From NCBI GenBank assembly GCA_020853525.1, contig JADYYS010000005.1, forward strand, positions 1 through 55,261: a stretch of DNA of 55,261 nucleotides, written 5' to 3'. The notes under the pieces were generated by a model that saw only the letters and a list, made by a program, of their open reading frames with translations, was not told the DNA's origin and searched no databases. A program made the translations under genes and the position numbers. How positions within the stretch are numbered: the stretch's first letter is position 1; each line of letters begins with the position of its first letter. This DNA is from Ardenticatenales bacterium (GTDB taxonomy: Bacteria > Chloroflexota > Anaerolineae > Epilineales > Epilineaceae). Of this stretch, positions 8,559 to 17,361 are shown one piece after another.

Positions 8559-11153
8559 TCACCGCACGCCGCGGACGCCGTACGGCAGGTAAGCGGTCTT
8601 CTTGCCGCTCACGCCGCCGAACGGCGTCAGGTCCGTGTCGATCGCGAAGCCTTCCCAGTCGACGTCGTCCGTGACCTTGGTGCCGGCGGATTCGTTGGCG
8701 GCGTTCATGCAGCCGTCCTCGGCCTCCGAGGCGTCGAGCGGGCCGGCTTCGTCACCCCACCAGATGAGGGCGGCCGTCGTGCACCGGGCGCTGTCCTCGT
8801 TCCGGACGCCCCACTGACTGCACTCCGTGATCCAGCCCCTCTGGAGGACGAGGCGCCCGCCCTCGACCACCCGGGCGCCGACGGCCAGCTTGGAGAGCCT
8901 CGGGCCGGAGACGGCCGCCTCGCCGCCGTCACGGACCAGCAGGCCGGTCGCGCCCGTCGACTGCGCGTCGCCGGTGAGGACCAGGCCGGTGACCTCGAGC
9001 GCCCCGTCGACGGCGAGGAATGCATCGCCTGCGCCCGCGCCGGAGATGTCGACGGCCACGGTGGAGTCCTCGGCCTCGCGCAGGCTCGACCCCGCGCCGA
9101 TCTGGACGCCGCCGTGCGGCTTGCCCGGCTCGGCCGGCAGGAAAGCGACGCGGTTGTTCGCACGTGCGTCGTTCAGGCGGACGTTCGCCCGGATCGCACC
9201 GTCACCCAGTTTGAAGACCTTGCCGGGGCGCAGGTACAGGTCCAGTCCGGCCTCCACGTCCACCAACGGCGTGACGCCGCCGGCGAACAGGACGTCACCG
9301 TCGAACTCGATGCCGGTGCCGGGGCTGGCCAGCGTGATCTGGCGCTGCGTGAGCTCGCCCGCAGAGCGCACGAGCACGCGGTTGACGGCGTTGCCCTCGA
9401 AGCGGCTGCGGTTCGCGGCCACCTTCTGGTCCTCGCCCGCGATGACGTCGATGTGCGTGAGCGGCAGCGAGATCGGGTAGCCGGCGGAGCCGGCGAACGT
9501 CGACTTGATGATCGAGCCGCGGACCGTGCCCCACTGGACCATCGGTCCGTCCTGGCCGCCGTTCTCGATCCGCACGCTCTCCAGCTGCGCTTCGACGGTC
9601 GTGTCGGCGAAGACGATGCCCTTCCATGCCCCGGGCGTGCCGCTCAGCGCCCCGAGGATCGTCTCGCCGCCCTGCGCGGCGGCGTCCTCGGGCGCCAGGA
9701 CGGCGTCCGTCACGGAGGCGGCCAGCGCGGCGCGCGAGGCGCTCGGCGGCACGGGCACCGGTCCGGCGGCGAAGCGAGCGCGCGGGCCAGAGGGATCGCC
9801 GATCCGGAGCGCAGCGCCGTCGGCGAAGAGGAGGTGGGCGCCCGGGAGGATGCGGAGGGAAGCCGGCGTGCCGTCCTTGCCGTCGACGGACGCCACCATC
9901 ACGTCGCCGTCGATCTCGTACGGCGCCTCGATGTCCCCCCAGATGGCGCTGCGCGGGACGTCGAGCGGGATGTCCTTGGCCAGGACGAGCGCCCGGTCGA
10001 TGCCGTTGTCCTTGATCGGCGGCTGAACGTTCTTGGGCGCGACCATGCTGCCGAGAAAGCTGTCGACGGCCGTCGACGGCAGCTCGAGGGGGTAGGCCTT
10101 GGCGTGGCGCATCGTGAGGTCGAGCGCGTAGGCGTGGATGTCGCGGACGCGGATCATCGGCACGCCGTCGCGGCCGCCGTACTTCACGTCCGTGTTGATC
10201 AGGCTGTTGTCGATCGTGCTGAACTCCGACAGATGGATGCCGCCCCAGCTGCCCGGCTCCTCGACCTGACCGGTGATGAGGACATGCTCGAGGACATCCA
10301 CCTGTCCCGACGTCACGAGATGGCCGGGCAGGTCGGCGCTGAGCCCGGTGACGATGCCGCCGGCCGCGTCGAACTTCAGCTGCGTGCCCTGGCTCAGCGT
10401 GAGCGTCGGGGCGATATCCGTCGGACCGGCGATGGTCACCGTTCCCTCCACGAGGTACGGCGTGCAGAAGTTGGCCCACGTGGCATCGACGGCGACGTCG
10501 ACGTCGGCCGTCGCATCCACGCGGATCGCATTCTTCCCGACGTCGCTGAACGCGATGAGCGGGCACCGCTGGGTGCGCACGGTGTTCGATCCGGCGCGGA
10601 ACGTGCTCGGGCCGAGCGCTTCGGCCGAGAACAGGAGCGGGACGTCGGCCGACTGGATGAAGGTGACGTTGAAGATCTCGGCGGCCGGTGATCGAACCTC
10701 GACCATCGGCTTGCCGTCCCGCCCGCCGTAGGAGACGAACGCCGCTTCGATCGTGCTCGTGATCGCGCCGCTGTCGAAGCGGATCTGCCCCCAGTAGCCG
10801 CGGGTGGGCGTGCGCGGGAGCGCCAGGAACCGGATCGGGGCGTTCTGCGCATCGCCGACGGCCACCATCCCTGCGCCGGACTCGATGACGAGGTTCGCGC
10901 CCTCGTGGAAGCGCACGAGCGCTCCGGGCAGGACACGGAGCGTGCTGTTGCGGATGGAAACGCCCTCGGCGCAGATGTCGTGCGGGTTGTCGGCGCTGCT
11001 CCACGTCTGGTTCGTCGTCACCTGACCGCAATGGTCGAGGGCCAGCGCGGGTCGGGGCGCGAGCGCGGCGATCGTCGCCAGCGCGGCGGACGCGACGACG
11101 AGAAGCGGACGGCGGGGCAGGCGGTGCATGACGTGGCGGGGCAGGCTGGCCAT
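8559..11153 (-). CDS. Large secreted beta-helix-like protein with YLP tail
   Basis: 864 residues with a clear signal peptide (basic MASLPRHVMHRLPRRP, then a Leu/Val/Ala core, cleavage near ALALDHC). The body repeats a pattern typical of right-handed parallel beta-helices: short beta strands with G-rich turns, recurring as 'pGalvrF.eGA', 'GYWGQIRFDSG', 'GSWGGIHLSEFS', 'GAWKGIVFADT' and 'VSYGGRDGKPMV / VKYGGRDGVPMI / IENGGQDGPMV'. This gives roughly four long internal repeats. It ends KKTAYLPYGVRGVR. The ATG at 11153 has GGAG eight bases upstream. Probably an extracellular adhesin or carbohydrate-associated protein; no catalytic residues are recognised. Confidence 0.85.
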   Translation of the reverse strand: MASLPRHVMHRLPRRPLLVVASAALATIAALAPRPALALDHCGQVTTNQTWSSADNPHDICAEGVSIRNSTLRVLPGALVRFHEGANLVIESGAGMVAVGDAQNAPIRFLALPRTPTRGYWGQIRFDSGAITSTIEAAFVSYGGRDGKPMVEVRSPAAEIFNVTFIQSADVPLLFSAEALGPSTFRAGSNTVRTQRCPLIAFSDVGKNAIRVDATADVDVAVDATWANFCTPYLVEGTVTIAGPTDIAPTLTLSQGTQLKFDAAGGIVTGLSADLPGHLVTSGQVDVLEHVLITGQVEEPGSWGGIHLSEFSTIDNSLINTDVKYGGRDGVPMIRVRDIHAYALDLTMRHAKAYPLELPSTAVDSFLGSMVAPKNVQPPIKDNGIDRALVLAKDIPLDVPRSAIWGDIEAPYEIDGDVMVASVDGKDGTPASLRILPGAHLLFADGAALRIGDPSGPRARFAAGPVPVPPSASRAALAASVTDAVLAPEDAAAQGGETILGALSGTPGAWKGIVFADTTVEAQLESVRIENGGQDGPMVQWGTVRGSIIKSTFAGSAGYPISLPLTHIDVIAGEDQKVAANRSRFEGNAVNRVLVRSAGELTQRQITLASPGTGIEFDGDVLFAGGVTPLVDVEAGLDLYLRPGKVFKLGDGAIRANVRLNDARANNRVAFLPAEPGKPHGGVQIGAGSSLREAEDSTVAVDISGAGAGDAFLAVDGALEVTGLVLTGDAQSTGATGLLVRDGGEAAVSGPRLSKLAVGARVVEGGRLVLQRGWITECSQWGVRNEDSARCTTAALIWWGDEAGPLDASEAEDGCMNAANESAGTKVTDDVDWEGFAIDTDLTPFGGVSGKKTAYLPYGVRGVR

Positions 11154-11226
11154 CGGGTGACTCCGTGAAGGCGTACGGGGGACGTGGGCGTGCGGCTTGG
11201 ACGCGGCGCGCCGGCGCACAGCTCCA

Positions 11227-11255
11227 AGGATAGCGGATCGGGGGCGGGCGGTCGA
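11227..11255 (-). promoter_or_regulatory. Predicted promoter for the beta-helix gene
   Basis: Minus strand TCGACC (11255-11250), 17-base spacer, TATCCT (11232-11227). Predicted leader of about 67 nt before the ATG at 11153. Confidence 0.6.
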
Positions 11256-11368
11256 CGGGGGGATGGGTGCATTGCGGCACGTCGGGACGGATCCGATGGG
11301 TCGGATCGGCGGCGGCGGATCCACGGCTGAAGCCGTTGGATCCCCTGCCGACCCGCATATCCCCTGCC

Positions 11369-11397
11369 TTGCCCCTGCCCCCGCGCCCCGCTACCCT
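11369..11397 (+). promoter_or_regulatory. Predicted promoter for the UPF0182 gene
   Basis: TTGCCC (11369-11374), 17-base spacer, TACCCT (11392-11397). Predicted start near 11404, about 75 nt before the ATG. Confidence 0.55.
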
Positions 11398-11478
11398 CGT
11401 CCTGCGGCGCGCAGGGTGGCCGGATGGCGCGTCGGGGCGGTCCGTTGGACCGGGCCGCATGGGGCCGCCGCGGCAAAG

Positions 11479-14400
11479 ATGTCCCAGTCACCGATCGACT
11501 TCGAAGAACTGTTCCGTCAGCTGACCGCCAACGGCGGCCGCAGGCGCGCGGGCAAGGGCCAGGGAGGCGGCGCCACGCCGTCCGCCCCCCCGCCGGCACG
11601 CGCGCCGCGCGGACTGCCGTGGCGCGCGGTGGCCCTCGTCTTCCTGCTGGCCACGCTGTTCGGGCTCGTGAACGGCGGCGCCGCGTTCATCACGGATGCG
11701 TGGTGGTTTGCCTCGCTCGGGCAGGCGGCGGTCTTCCGGACGCGCATCGTCCTGCCGCTCACCGTGTTCGGCGTCGCCGCCCTCGTCGGCGTGCTCTGGC
11801 TCGTGGGCAACCTGCGCCTCGCCGCCCGATCCGTCGCAGCCGAGCCGCGGTTCGCAGGACAGCCCGGCGGCTGGGCGACGCGCCGGCCCGTCATCTGGAC
11901 GCTTACGGCCGTCGCCCTCCTGGCGGCGGTGTCCATCGCCTCCGGCACCGCATCGCTCTGGCCGCAGATCGCGGCGTGGCAGCACCGGCAGCCGTTCGGC
12001 ACGCCGGACCCGATCTTCGGCCTGGACGCGGGCTTCTACGTCTTCACGCTGCCGCTCCTGCGCGCCGCTCTGGCCGTCGCCTGGAGCTGGCTCGTGGCGG
12101 CGGCGCTCGGCTGCGGCGCGCTGTACGCGGTCGGCGGCGTGCTGGATCTGCGCCGCGGGCAGCTCAAGGTGGCCCGCCGGGCGCGGGCGCACCTGTCCGC
12201 ATTGGCGGCCATCGGGGCGCTGCTGTGGTCCTTCGGCCAGTGGCTGGCGCGCTTCGACCTCCTCGTCGCCGATCGCAACGGCGGCGATGCGTTCTACGGG
12301 GCCGGCTTTGCCGATGCCACCGCGCGGCTGTTCGGCTACCGCGTGCTCGTCGTCGTCGGCGTGCTCGTGGCGCTCGGCTTCGTGGCGAGCATCGCCGCCA
12401 ACCGGCTCGTCTGGCCGCTCGGGCTCGCGGCGCTGGCGGCGGGGCTGCAGATCGTCCTCGTCTCGCTCGTGCCGTCGCTCGTCCAGCAATACCGCGTCCG
12501 GCCCAACGAGCTGGCCCTCGAGCGCGCGTACATCACCCACAACATCGCCTTGACCCGCAAAGCGTGGGGGATCGAGGCCGTCACCGAGCGCCCGTTCGCG
12601 CCGCGGCCGCGGGTGGATCGGGCGGCGCTCGACAGCGAGGCCGACACCCTGCGGTCCGTCCGGCTCTGGGACTGGCGGATCATGCAGGCCACGATCGTCC
12701 AACTGCAGGCGCTGCGCAAGTACTACGACTTCCTCGACGTCGACGTCGACCGCTACGCGCTCGGCGGCACGGGCGGTGCCGTTGGTGAGACGCGCGAGAC
12801 GCTCGTCGCGGGGCGCGAGCTGATCAGCGAGGACCTGCCGAATCGGACATGGGTGAACGTCCACCTGAAGTACACCCACGGCTACGGCGCCGTGCTGAAC
12901 CCGGTGGACGAGGTCGGCCAGCAGGGTCGGCCGGTGCTCTGGCTGCGGGATATCCCGGTGACCGCGCGGGCGCCGTTCGATCGCCCCCTCACCGAGCCGC
13001 GGATCTACTTCGGCGAAGCGACCGGCGCGCCGTACGTGATCGTCGGCACGCGCAGCGGCGAGTTCGACGCGACGGCGCCCGAAAACGAGAGCGAGGCGCG
13101 CACGACGCGCTACGACGGTGCGGACGGCGTGACGCTCGGCAGCCGCCTGCGCCGCCTACTGTTCGCGATCCGCTTCGGGGACACCGAGCCGCTTCTCTCG
13201 CCCGAGGTGACGGCCGACACCAAGGTCCTGTTCCGGCGCAACATCCGCGAGCGCGTGACCGAGCTCGCGCCGTTCCTGGCGTACGACGACGACCCGTACC
13301 TCGTCGTGACGACCGAGGGCCGCCTCGTCTGGCTCCTCGACGCCTACACCGTGTCCGACAGCTATCCGTACAGCCGCCCGGTGGCCACCCGCCTCTCGCC
13401 GACCGGGCGCGCGAACTACGTCCGCAACAGCGTCAAGGTGGCGATCGACGCCTACGACGGGCAGCCGACGTTCTACGTCGTGGACGACGTCGATCCGCTC
13501 ATCGCGGCGTGGCAGGGCGTGTTCCCGACGCTCTTCAGGCCGGCCGCCGAGATGCCGGCCGATCTGCGCGCGCACTGGCGCTACCCCGAGGGCTTGTTCC
13601 GGATGCAGGCCGAGATCTACACCCGCTACCACATCACCCACCCGGGCGAGTTCTACAACGCGAACGACGTCTGGGTGATCCCCGAGGAGAACAACGAGCA
13701 GGGCGGCAGTCGGCAGGCGACGCAGCCGTATTACGTCACGCTCAAGCTGCAGGGCGAGGACGCCGCCGAGTTCGTCCTGATGCTCCCGTTCACGCCGCGC
13801 GCGCGGCAGAACATGGTCGGCTGGATGGCGGCACGCTCCGACGGCGACGGCTACGGCGAGCTCGTCGTCTATCGCTTCAACGAGGGCGAGCAGTTCTACG
13901 GGCCGTCCCAGATGGAGAGCGTCATCGACCAGGACACGGAGATCAGCCAGCAGCTGACGCTGTGGGACCAGTCCGGCAGCCAGGTGATCCGCGGCAACCT
14001 GCTGATCGTTCCGATCGGCGACACGCTCCTCTACGTCGAGCCGGTCTATCTGGCGTCGAGCTCGGGCGACGCGCTGCCGGAGCTGAAGCGCGTGATCGTG
14101 GCGGACAACGAGCACGTCGTCATGCGGCCGACGCTGGACGAGGCGCTGGCGGCGCTGGTGGGCGACGCCGGGACGGTTGCGGGCGCGGAGGCAGCGCCCG
14201 CCGCCCCCGACGACGGCGACGACGGCGACGGCGGCCGCGACGGCGACGACGAAACGGCCGCCGGTGCCGGTCCGGTGGCCACCGCGGCATCCGATGCGGA
14301 CTTCGCGGCCGAGCTTGCGCGCATTCCGACGATCCAACTGGGGTCTCTCGCCGCCACGGGCGAAGCGGCGGCGCGCGCCGCGCTGGCTGCCGGTGACTGG

Positions 14401-14544
14401 CAGACGTTCGGCCGCGAGATGGCGCGGTTGAAGACGATCATCGACGAGCTCGCGGCGCGGAACGACGCGGACGCGGTCGCGACCGGCACGGCCGCTGCCG
14501 AGGCGGGCCCTCCGCCGGCCCGGACACCGGAGCCGGCGCCGTGA
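11479..14544 (+). CDS. UPF0182 family integral membrane protein
   Basis: 1021 residues. The N-terminal third carries about seven transmembrane segments, beginning with LPWRAVALVFLLATLFGLVNG and followed by DAWWFASLGQAAVFRTRI, a UPF0182 signature. The large C-terminal portion is extracytoplasmic and includes THGYGAVLNPVDEV, PRIYFGEATGAPYVIVGT, GRLVWLLDAYTVSDSYPYS and PFTPRARQNMVGWMAA, all characteristic of the family. Near residue 910 an Asp/Gly-rich linker precedes an Ala-rich coiled tail (LAAGDWQTFGREMARLKTIIDEL). Function is unknown in the family. The ATG at 11479 lacks a strong SD but is the first start after the promoter that keeps the family N-terminus. The stop overlaps the next start by four bases. 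Confidence 0.93.
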   Translation: MSQSPIDFEELFRQLTANGGRRRAGKGQGGGATPSAPPPARAPRGLPWRAVALVFLLATLFGLVNGGAAFITDAWWFASLGQAAVFRTRIVLPLTVFGVAALVGVLWLVGNLRLAARSVAAEPRFAGQPGGWATRRPVIWTLTAVALLAAVSIASGTASLWPQIAAWQHRQPFGTPDPIFGLDAGFYVFTLPLLRAALAVAWSWLVAAALGCGALYAVGGVLDLRRGQLKVARRARAHLSALAAIGALLWSFGQWLARFDLLVADRNGGDAFYGAGFADATARLFGYRVLVVVGVLVALGFVASIAANRLVWPLGLAALAAGLQIVLVSLVPSLVQQYRVRPNELALERAYITHNIALTRKAWGIEAVTERPFAPRPRVDRAALDSEADTLRSVRLWDWRIMQATIVQLQALRKYYDFLDVDVDRYALGGTGGAVGETRETLVAGRELISEDLPNRTWVNVHLKYTHGYGAVLNPVDEVGQQGRPVLWLRDIPVTARAPFDRPLTEPRIYFGEATGAPYVIVGTRSGEFDATAPENESEARTTRYDGADGVTLGSRLRRLLFAIRFGDTEPLLSPEVTADTKVLFRRNIRERVTELAPFLAYDDDPYLVVTTEGRLVWLLDAYTVSDSYPYSRPVATRLSPTGRANYVRNSVKVAIDAYDGQPTFYVVDDVDPLIAAWQGVFPTLFRPAAEMPADLRAHWRYPEGLFRMQAEIYTRYHITHPGEFYNANDVWVIPEENNEQGGSRQATQPYYVTLKLQGEDAAEFVLMLPFTPRARQNMVGWMAARSDGDGYGELVVYRFNEGEQFYGPSQMESVIDQDTEISQQLTLWDQSGSQVIRGNLLIVPIGDTLLYVEPVYLASSSGDALPELKRVIVADNEHVVMRPTLDEALAALVGDAGTVAGAEAAPAAPDDGDDGDGGRDGDDETAAGAGPVATAASDADFAAELARIPTIQLGSLAATGEAAARAALAAGDWQTFGREMARLKTIIDELAARNDADAVATGTAAAEAGPPPARTPEPAP

Positions 14545-14918
14545 CGGTGCTGCTCGGCGACGCCGACCAACGGGCGCCAGGTCACGCGCCCGGTCACGCG
14601 CCCGGTCGCGTGATCAAAGGCGTCGTCCGCCGGCTCAAGGGGTTTGTCGGCGCCCTCGCCCGCTTCGGCGGCGGCGACGGGCCGGGCGAGATCGTGACGG
14701 TCTACGTGGCGCGAACGATCGAGGAGGCCTGGGTCGTCCGCGGCCGCTTGGCGGCGCACGACGTGCCGTCCGTCCTCGTCGACAACATGCTCAGCTCGGT
14801 GTACGGGTCGGCGCTGCTGGGGGGCGTCGACGTGCGCGTGCCGGTGGCGCTGGCGGAGCGGGCAGAGGCGATCCTGCGTTCGGATCCCGGTGATTCTGCA
14901 GCGGCGGGGGACCAGTAG
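14541..14918 (+). CDS. DUF2007 family putative signal-transducing protein
   Basis: 125 residues from a GTG that overlaps the UPF0182 stop (GTGA), so it is translationally coupled to it. Residues 1-45 are a His/Pro/Gly and basic N-terminus with a small APGH repeat. Residues 50-115 carry the DUF2007 core: VTVYVARTIEEAWVVRGRLA, then VPSVLVDNMLSSVYGSALLGGVDVRVPV and a final alpha-helix. The family is thought to be a small binding domain of unknown ligand. The TAG stop lies inside the left arm of a 232-bp palindromic element, so the C-terminus may have been altered by that insertion. Confidence 0.85.
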   Translation: MTVLLGDADQRAPGHAPGHAPGRVIKGVVRRLKGFVGALARFGGGDGPGEIVTVYVARTIEEAWVVRGRLAAHDVPSVLVDNMLSSVYGSALLGGVDVRVPVALAERAEAILRSDPGDSAAAGDQ

Positions 14919-15145
14919 ACCGTCACGTGACGATCTGCGGATGACGGTGCGTGCGTCGCAATCCACCGGCAGCTGAAGCTGGCCGGCTGCAGGCGTCCCT
15001 GGTGGGCCGCCATGGTGCCCGCCTTCGCGGGCACCCAGAAGTCCGAAGCGCCCGCGAAGGCGGGCGCAATGGCCGAAGGCCACCAGCCGGCCAGCTTCAG
15101 CTGCCGGTGGTTCGTCGTCCGCCAATCGAAATGTGACGGGCTACT
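14914..15145. repeat. 232-bp imperfect palindromic repeat element (MITE/REP-like)
   Basis: A perfect 27-bp inverted repeat (14963-14989 versus 15084-15110, core GGCAGCTGAAGCTGGCC) is nested in longer imperfect arms. The outer ends match as AGTAG.CCGTCAC on the left (14914-14926) and on the reverse of the right (15145-15133), with further GAT..GCGGA.GACG agreement. The centre holds two strong hairpins: GGTGCCCGC-CTTC-GCGGGCACC (15014-15035) and GCGCCCGC-GAAG-GCGGGCGC (15048-15067). No ORF of transposase type is present, so this looks like a non-autonomous mobile repeat. It covers the stop codon of the DUF2007 gene. Together with the next two features it fills most of the 466-base gap between genes. 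Confidence 0.8.
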
Positions 15146-15242
15146 AGTACGCTGTCACTGCAGGGTCCACGGATGCCTACCTCTGTCGGATACCCGAAGC
15201 GTGTCCGGTGACAGAGGGCTGGCACACCGCCACCGGACACGC
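15144..15242 (+). repeat. Post-gene hairpin repeat, copy A, with competing stems
   Basis: The first 69 bases (15144-15212) match copy B at 18393-18461 at about 45 of 69 positions, including CTAGNACGCNGTCACTGCAG. Two mutually exclusive stems overlap here. Stem 1 pairs CCTCTGTC (15180-15187) with GACAGAGG (15210-15217). Stem 2 pairs GCGTGTCCGGTG (15199-15210) with CACCGGACACGC (15231-15242). It lies upstream of the predicted promoter of the NTF2-like gene, so it more likely ends transcription of the UPF0182-DUF2007 operon than controls the gene downstream. Confidence 0.65.
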
Positions 15243-15281
15243 CCGGGGTGGCCACTCGGCCTTCGCACGGCCATCGCTCGC

Positions 15282-15310
15282 TTGGGCGGGCGACGGGGCA
15301 CGCCTATACT
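15282..15310 (+). promoter_or_regulatory. Predicted promoter for the NTF2-like gene
   Basis: TTGGGC (15282-15287), 17-base spacer, TATACT (15305-15310). The predicted start is near 15317, about 70 nt before the GTG. Confidence 0.65.
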
Positions 15311-15384
15311 GCCCCGCCGGGGCCGGCGACGGACGCTGACGCGCGTGCGCTGTCCCATCGCAGACGTCGTGACGAGGCACAGAG

Positions 15385-15771
15385 GTGGTGAACGTGGCCG
15401 GGGACGTGGACGGAATCGTGACATCGTACTTCGAGCGGGTAACCGCACCCGACGCCGAGGCGTTCGCGGCCCTGTTCGCCGCAACGTCCGAGGTGCGCGA
15501 TCCGGTCGGCGCGCCGGCGCTTGCCGGGCCGGCGGGAATGACGAAATTTCATGCACGGCTGCATCGCGCATGGCAGTCGCTCGAGATGAAGCCGGTCGAG
15601 TCGTATGTCCGGGGCCGCGAGGCGGCGGTTCGTTGGCAGGCGAACGGTACGAGCGTTGCGGGCAATGCGATTTCGTTCGACGGGATCAACACGTTTGTCG
15701 TCGATGACGACGGCCTGATCGCACGTCTGGACGCATACTGGAACTTCGAGGACGTGATCGCGCGCTTCTGA
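15385..15771 (+). CDS. NTF2-like (SnoaL/ketosteroid-isomerase fold) protein
   Basis: 128 residues. The pattern VTSYFERVTAPDAEAFAALFA, then EVRDPVGAPALAGPAGMTKF, a long helix, and C-terminal strands with RWQANGTSVAGNAISFDGINTFVVDDDGLIARLDAYWN is that of an NTF2-like alpha+beta cone, the fold of SnoaL-type polyketide cyclases and ketosteroid isomerases. The Asp-Pro (RDPVG) and the final AYWN are typical family positions. The substrate is unknown. Several GTG codons cluster at the start (15385, 15388, 15397); GAGG just upstream supports one of the first two. Monocistronic with its own promoter. Confidence 0.85.
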   Translation: MVNVAGDVDGIVTSYFERVTAPDAEAFAALFAATSEVRDPVGAPALAGPAGMTKFHARLHRAWQSLEMKPVESYVRGREAAVRWQANGTSVAGNAISFDGINTFVVDDDGLIARLDAYWNFEDVIARF

Positions 15772-15819
15772 GGGCGCGCGTGCGGCACGGGCGAGCGGGC
15801 CTCCCTGTCCGGCAGGTCG

Positions 15820-15848
15820 TTGACCCCGTTAAGGGGCGCCGCTAGAAT
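15820..15848 (+). promoter_or_regulatory. Predicted promoter for miaB
   Basis: TTGACC (15820-15825), exactly 17 bases, TAGAAT (15843-15848). Predicted start about 15855, with a roughly 20-nt leader carrying a G-rich SD before the ATG at 15876. Confidence 0.8.
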
Positions 15849-15875
15849 GCCGCGAGATTCGGGGGAACTTCTGGG

Positions 15876-17279
15876 ATGAAATACCACATTTGGACGATTG
15901 GGTGCCAGATGAATACGGCCGATAGCCAGCGCATGGCCAGCGAGCTCGAGCGCGTGGGCTATCGCTGGACCGATCAGGCGGAAGAGGCCGACGTCGTCGT
16001 GTTGAACACGTGCGTCGTGCGGCAGCAGGCCGAAGACAAGATCGACGGCCGGCTCGGCTCCCTCAAGCCCGTGAAGGCCGCGCGGCCCGAGATGGTCGTC
16101 GGCCTGATGGGCTGCGTCGTCGGCGCAAAGCCGTCGCCGGCGCTTCGGAAGCGGTTTCCGCATGTGGACGTCTTCCTCGCCCCCAGCGAGACGCAGCCGC
16201 TCATCGATCACTTGGCCGCGCGCGCCCTCGACGAGGCGGCTCGCGTGTCCGAGTCCGAACAGCTCGGCTCGCGCTGGGCGGTTCAGGACGCGCCGGAGGA
16301 CGAGACCTGGCTCACCCGCGGCCCGATCGCCTTGCCGGAGCGCGAGCGCGCGACGCTGGTAAGCGCCCACGTCCCGATCATCTTCGGCTGCAACTGGGTC
16401 TGCACGTTCTGCATCATCCCGTCCCGGCGGGGACGCGAGCGCAGCCGTCCGCCCGAGGAGATCGAGGCGCACGTGCGCAGCCTCGTGGCGCAGGGCGTGC
16501 GCGAGGTCACGCTGCTCGGTCAGATCGTCGACCGTTACGGGCATGACTGGGGGGCCGCCGACGGCTTGGCGCGGTTGCTCGAGCGCCTGAACGATGTCGA
16601 CGGCCTCGAGCGGATCCGATTCCTGACGAGCCATCCCGTGTTCATGACGGACGCGCTGCTGGACGCGGTGGCCGACCTGCCGAAGGTCATGGAACATATC
16701 GAGGTGCCGATCCAGGCGGGCGATGACGAGGTGCTCCAACGGATGAAGCGCGGCTACACCGCCGACGACTACCGACTGCTCGTCGAGCGGATTCGGTCGC
16801 GGATCCCGGGCGTCGCCGTCCACACCGACATCATCGTCGGCTTCCCGGGCGAGACCGAAGCGCAGTTCATGGCCACGCACGACATCCTGGCCGAACTGAA
16901 GCTCGACAAGGCACACCTGGCCAAGTTCTCGGCGCGGCCGGGCACGGTGGCCGCCAAGATGATGCTCGACGACGTCCCGGCCGCGGAGAAGGAACGGCGC
17001 CGCGCGGCGCTCGATACGCTCCAGCAGGGCATCGTCGGCACGATCAATGCGGCGCACGTCGGGCAGACCGTGCAGATCCTCGTCGAAGGACGGGACCGCG
17101 ACCGGTGGCGTGGCCGGACGCGGACAAACAAGCTCGTCTACCTTGCCGACCCGCGCCCGCTCCTCGGGCAGGTCGTCGATGTGCGGATCGAGTGGGCCGG
17201 ACCGTGGTCGATGATCGGCCGCGCCGTCGATGCGCCGGCCGTTCCGGCGCGCGAGATCATCGCCTTGGAGCTGGCATGA
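15876..17279 (+). CDS. miaB: tRNA-2-methylthio-N6-isopentenyladenosine synthase (MiaB-type)
   Basis: 467 residues. A radical-SAM methylthiotransferase that adds a methylthio group to i6A37 of tRNAs reading UNN codons. The N-terminal UPF0004 domain holds the auxiliary-cluster cysteines Cys10 (TIGCQMN), Cys46 (LNTCVVR) and Cys80 (MGCVVG). The radical-SAM CxxxCxxC is Cys172/176/179 (GCNWVCTFCIIPSRRG). The GGE-type and barrel motifs follow (TLLGQIVDRYG, IPIQAGDDEVLQRMKRGY, DIIVGFPGETE). A C-terminal TRAM domain begins around 385 (GQTVQILVEG). The length is normal for the family. The ATG at 15876 lies just after a consensus promoter. MiaB is preferred over MtaB or RimO from the N-terminal QMNTADS signature. 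Confidence 0.93.
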   Translation: MKYHIWTIGCQMNTADSQRMASELERVGYRWTDQAEEADVVVLNTCVVRQQAEDKIDGRLGSLKPVKAARPEMVVGLMGCVVGAKPSPALRKRFPHVDVFLAPSETQPLIDHLAARALDEAARVSESEQLGSRWAVQDAPEDETWLTRGPIALPERERATLVSAHVPIIFGCNWVCTFCIIPSRRGRERSRPPEEIEAHVRSLVAQGVREVTLLGQIVDRYGHDWGAADGLARLLERLNDVDGLERIRFLTSHPVFMTDALLDAVADLPKVMEHIEVPIQAGDDEVLQRMKRGYTADDYRLLVERIRSRIPGVAVHTDIIVGFPGETEAQFMATHDILAELKLDKAHLAKFSARPGTVAAKMMLDDVPAAEKERRRAALDTLQQGIVGTINAAHVGQTVQILVEGRDRDRWRGRTRTNKLVYLADPRPLLGQVVDVRIEWAGPWSMIGRAVDAPAVPAREIIALELA

Positions 17280-17361
17280 GCGGCCTGCGGTCGGCCGGCG
17301 CGGGTCCGGCGTCGGAGCCGGCCGCGGCGCCGCCCGCACGCATCGCCGGGAGCGGCGCCTG

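Larger units (their letters stand above)
11154..11478. other. Divergent intergenic region, two promoters and a hairpin
   Basis: 325 bases between the secreted beta-helix gene (minus) and the UPF0182 gene (plus). It holds a promoter for each direction (listed separately) and, between them, an imperfect inverted repeat at 11317-11343 with arms GGATCCACGGCT and AGCCGTTGGATCC and a 2-base loop. The position of the dyad between divergent promoters would suit a regulator site. No gene is seen. Confidence 0.6.

Noticed and set aside
15144-15242. Integron attC site
   Set aside because: No GTTRRRY/RYYYAAC core sites and no integrase; the symmetry fits simple hairpins.
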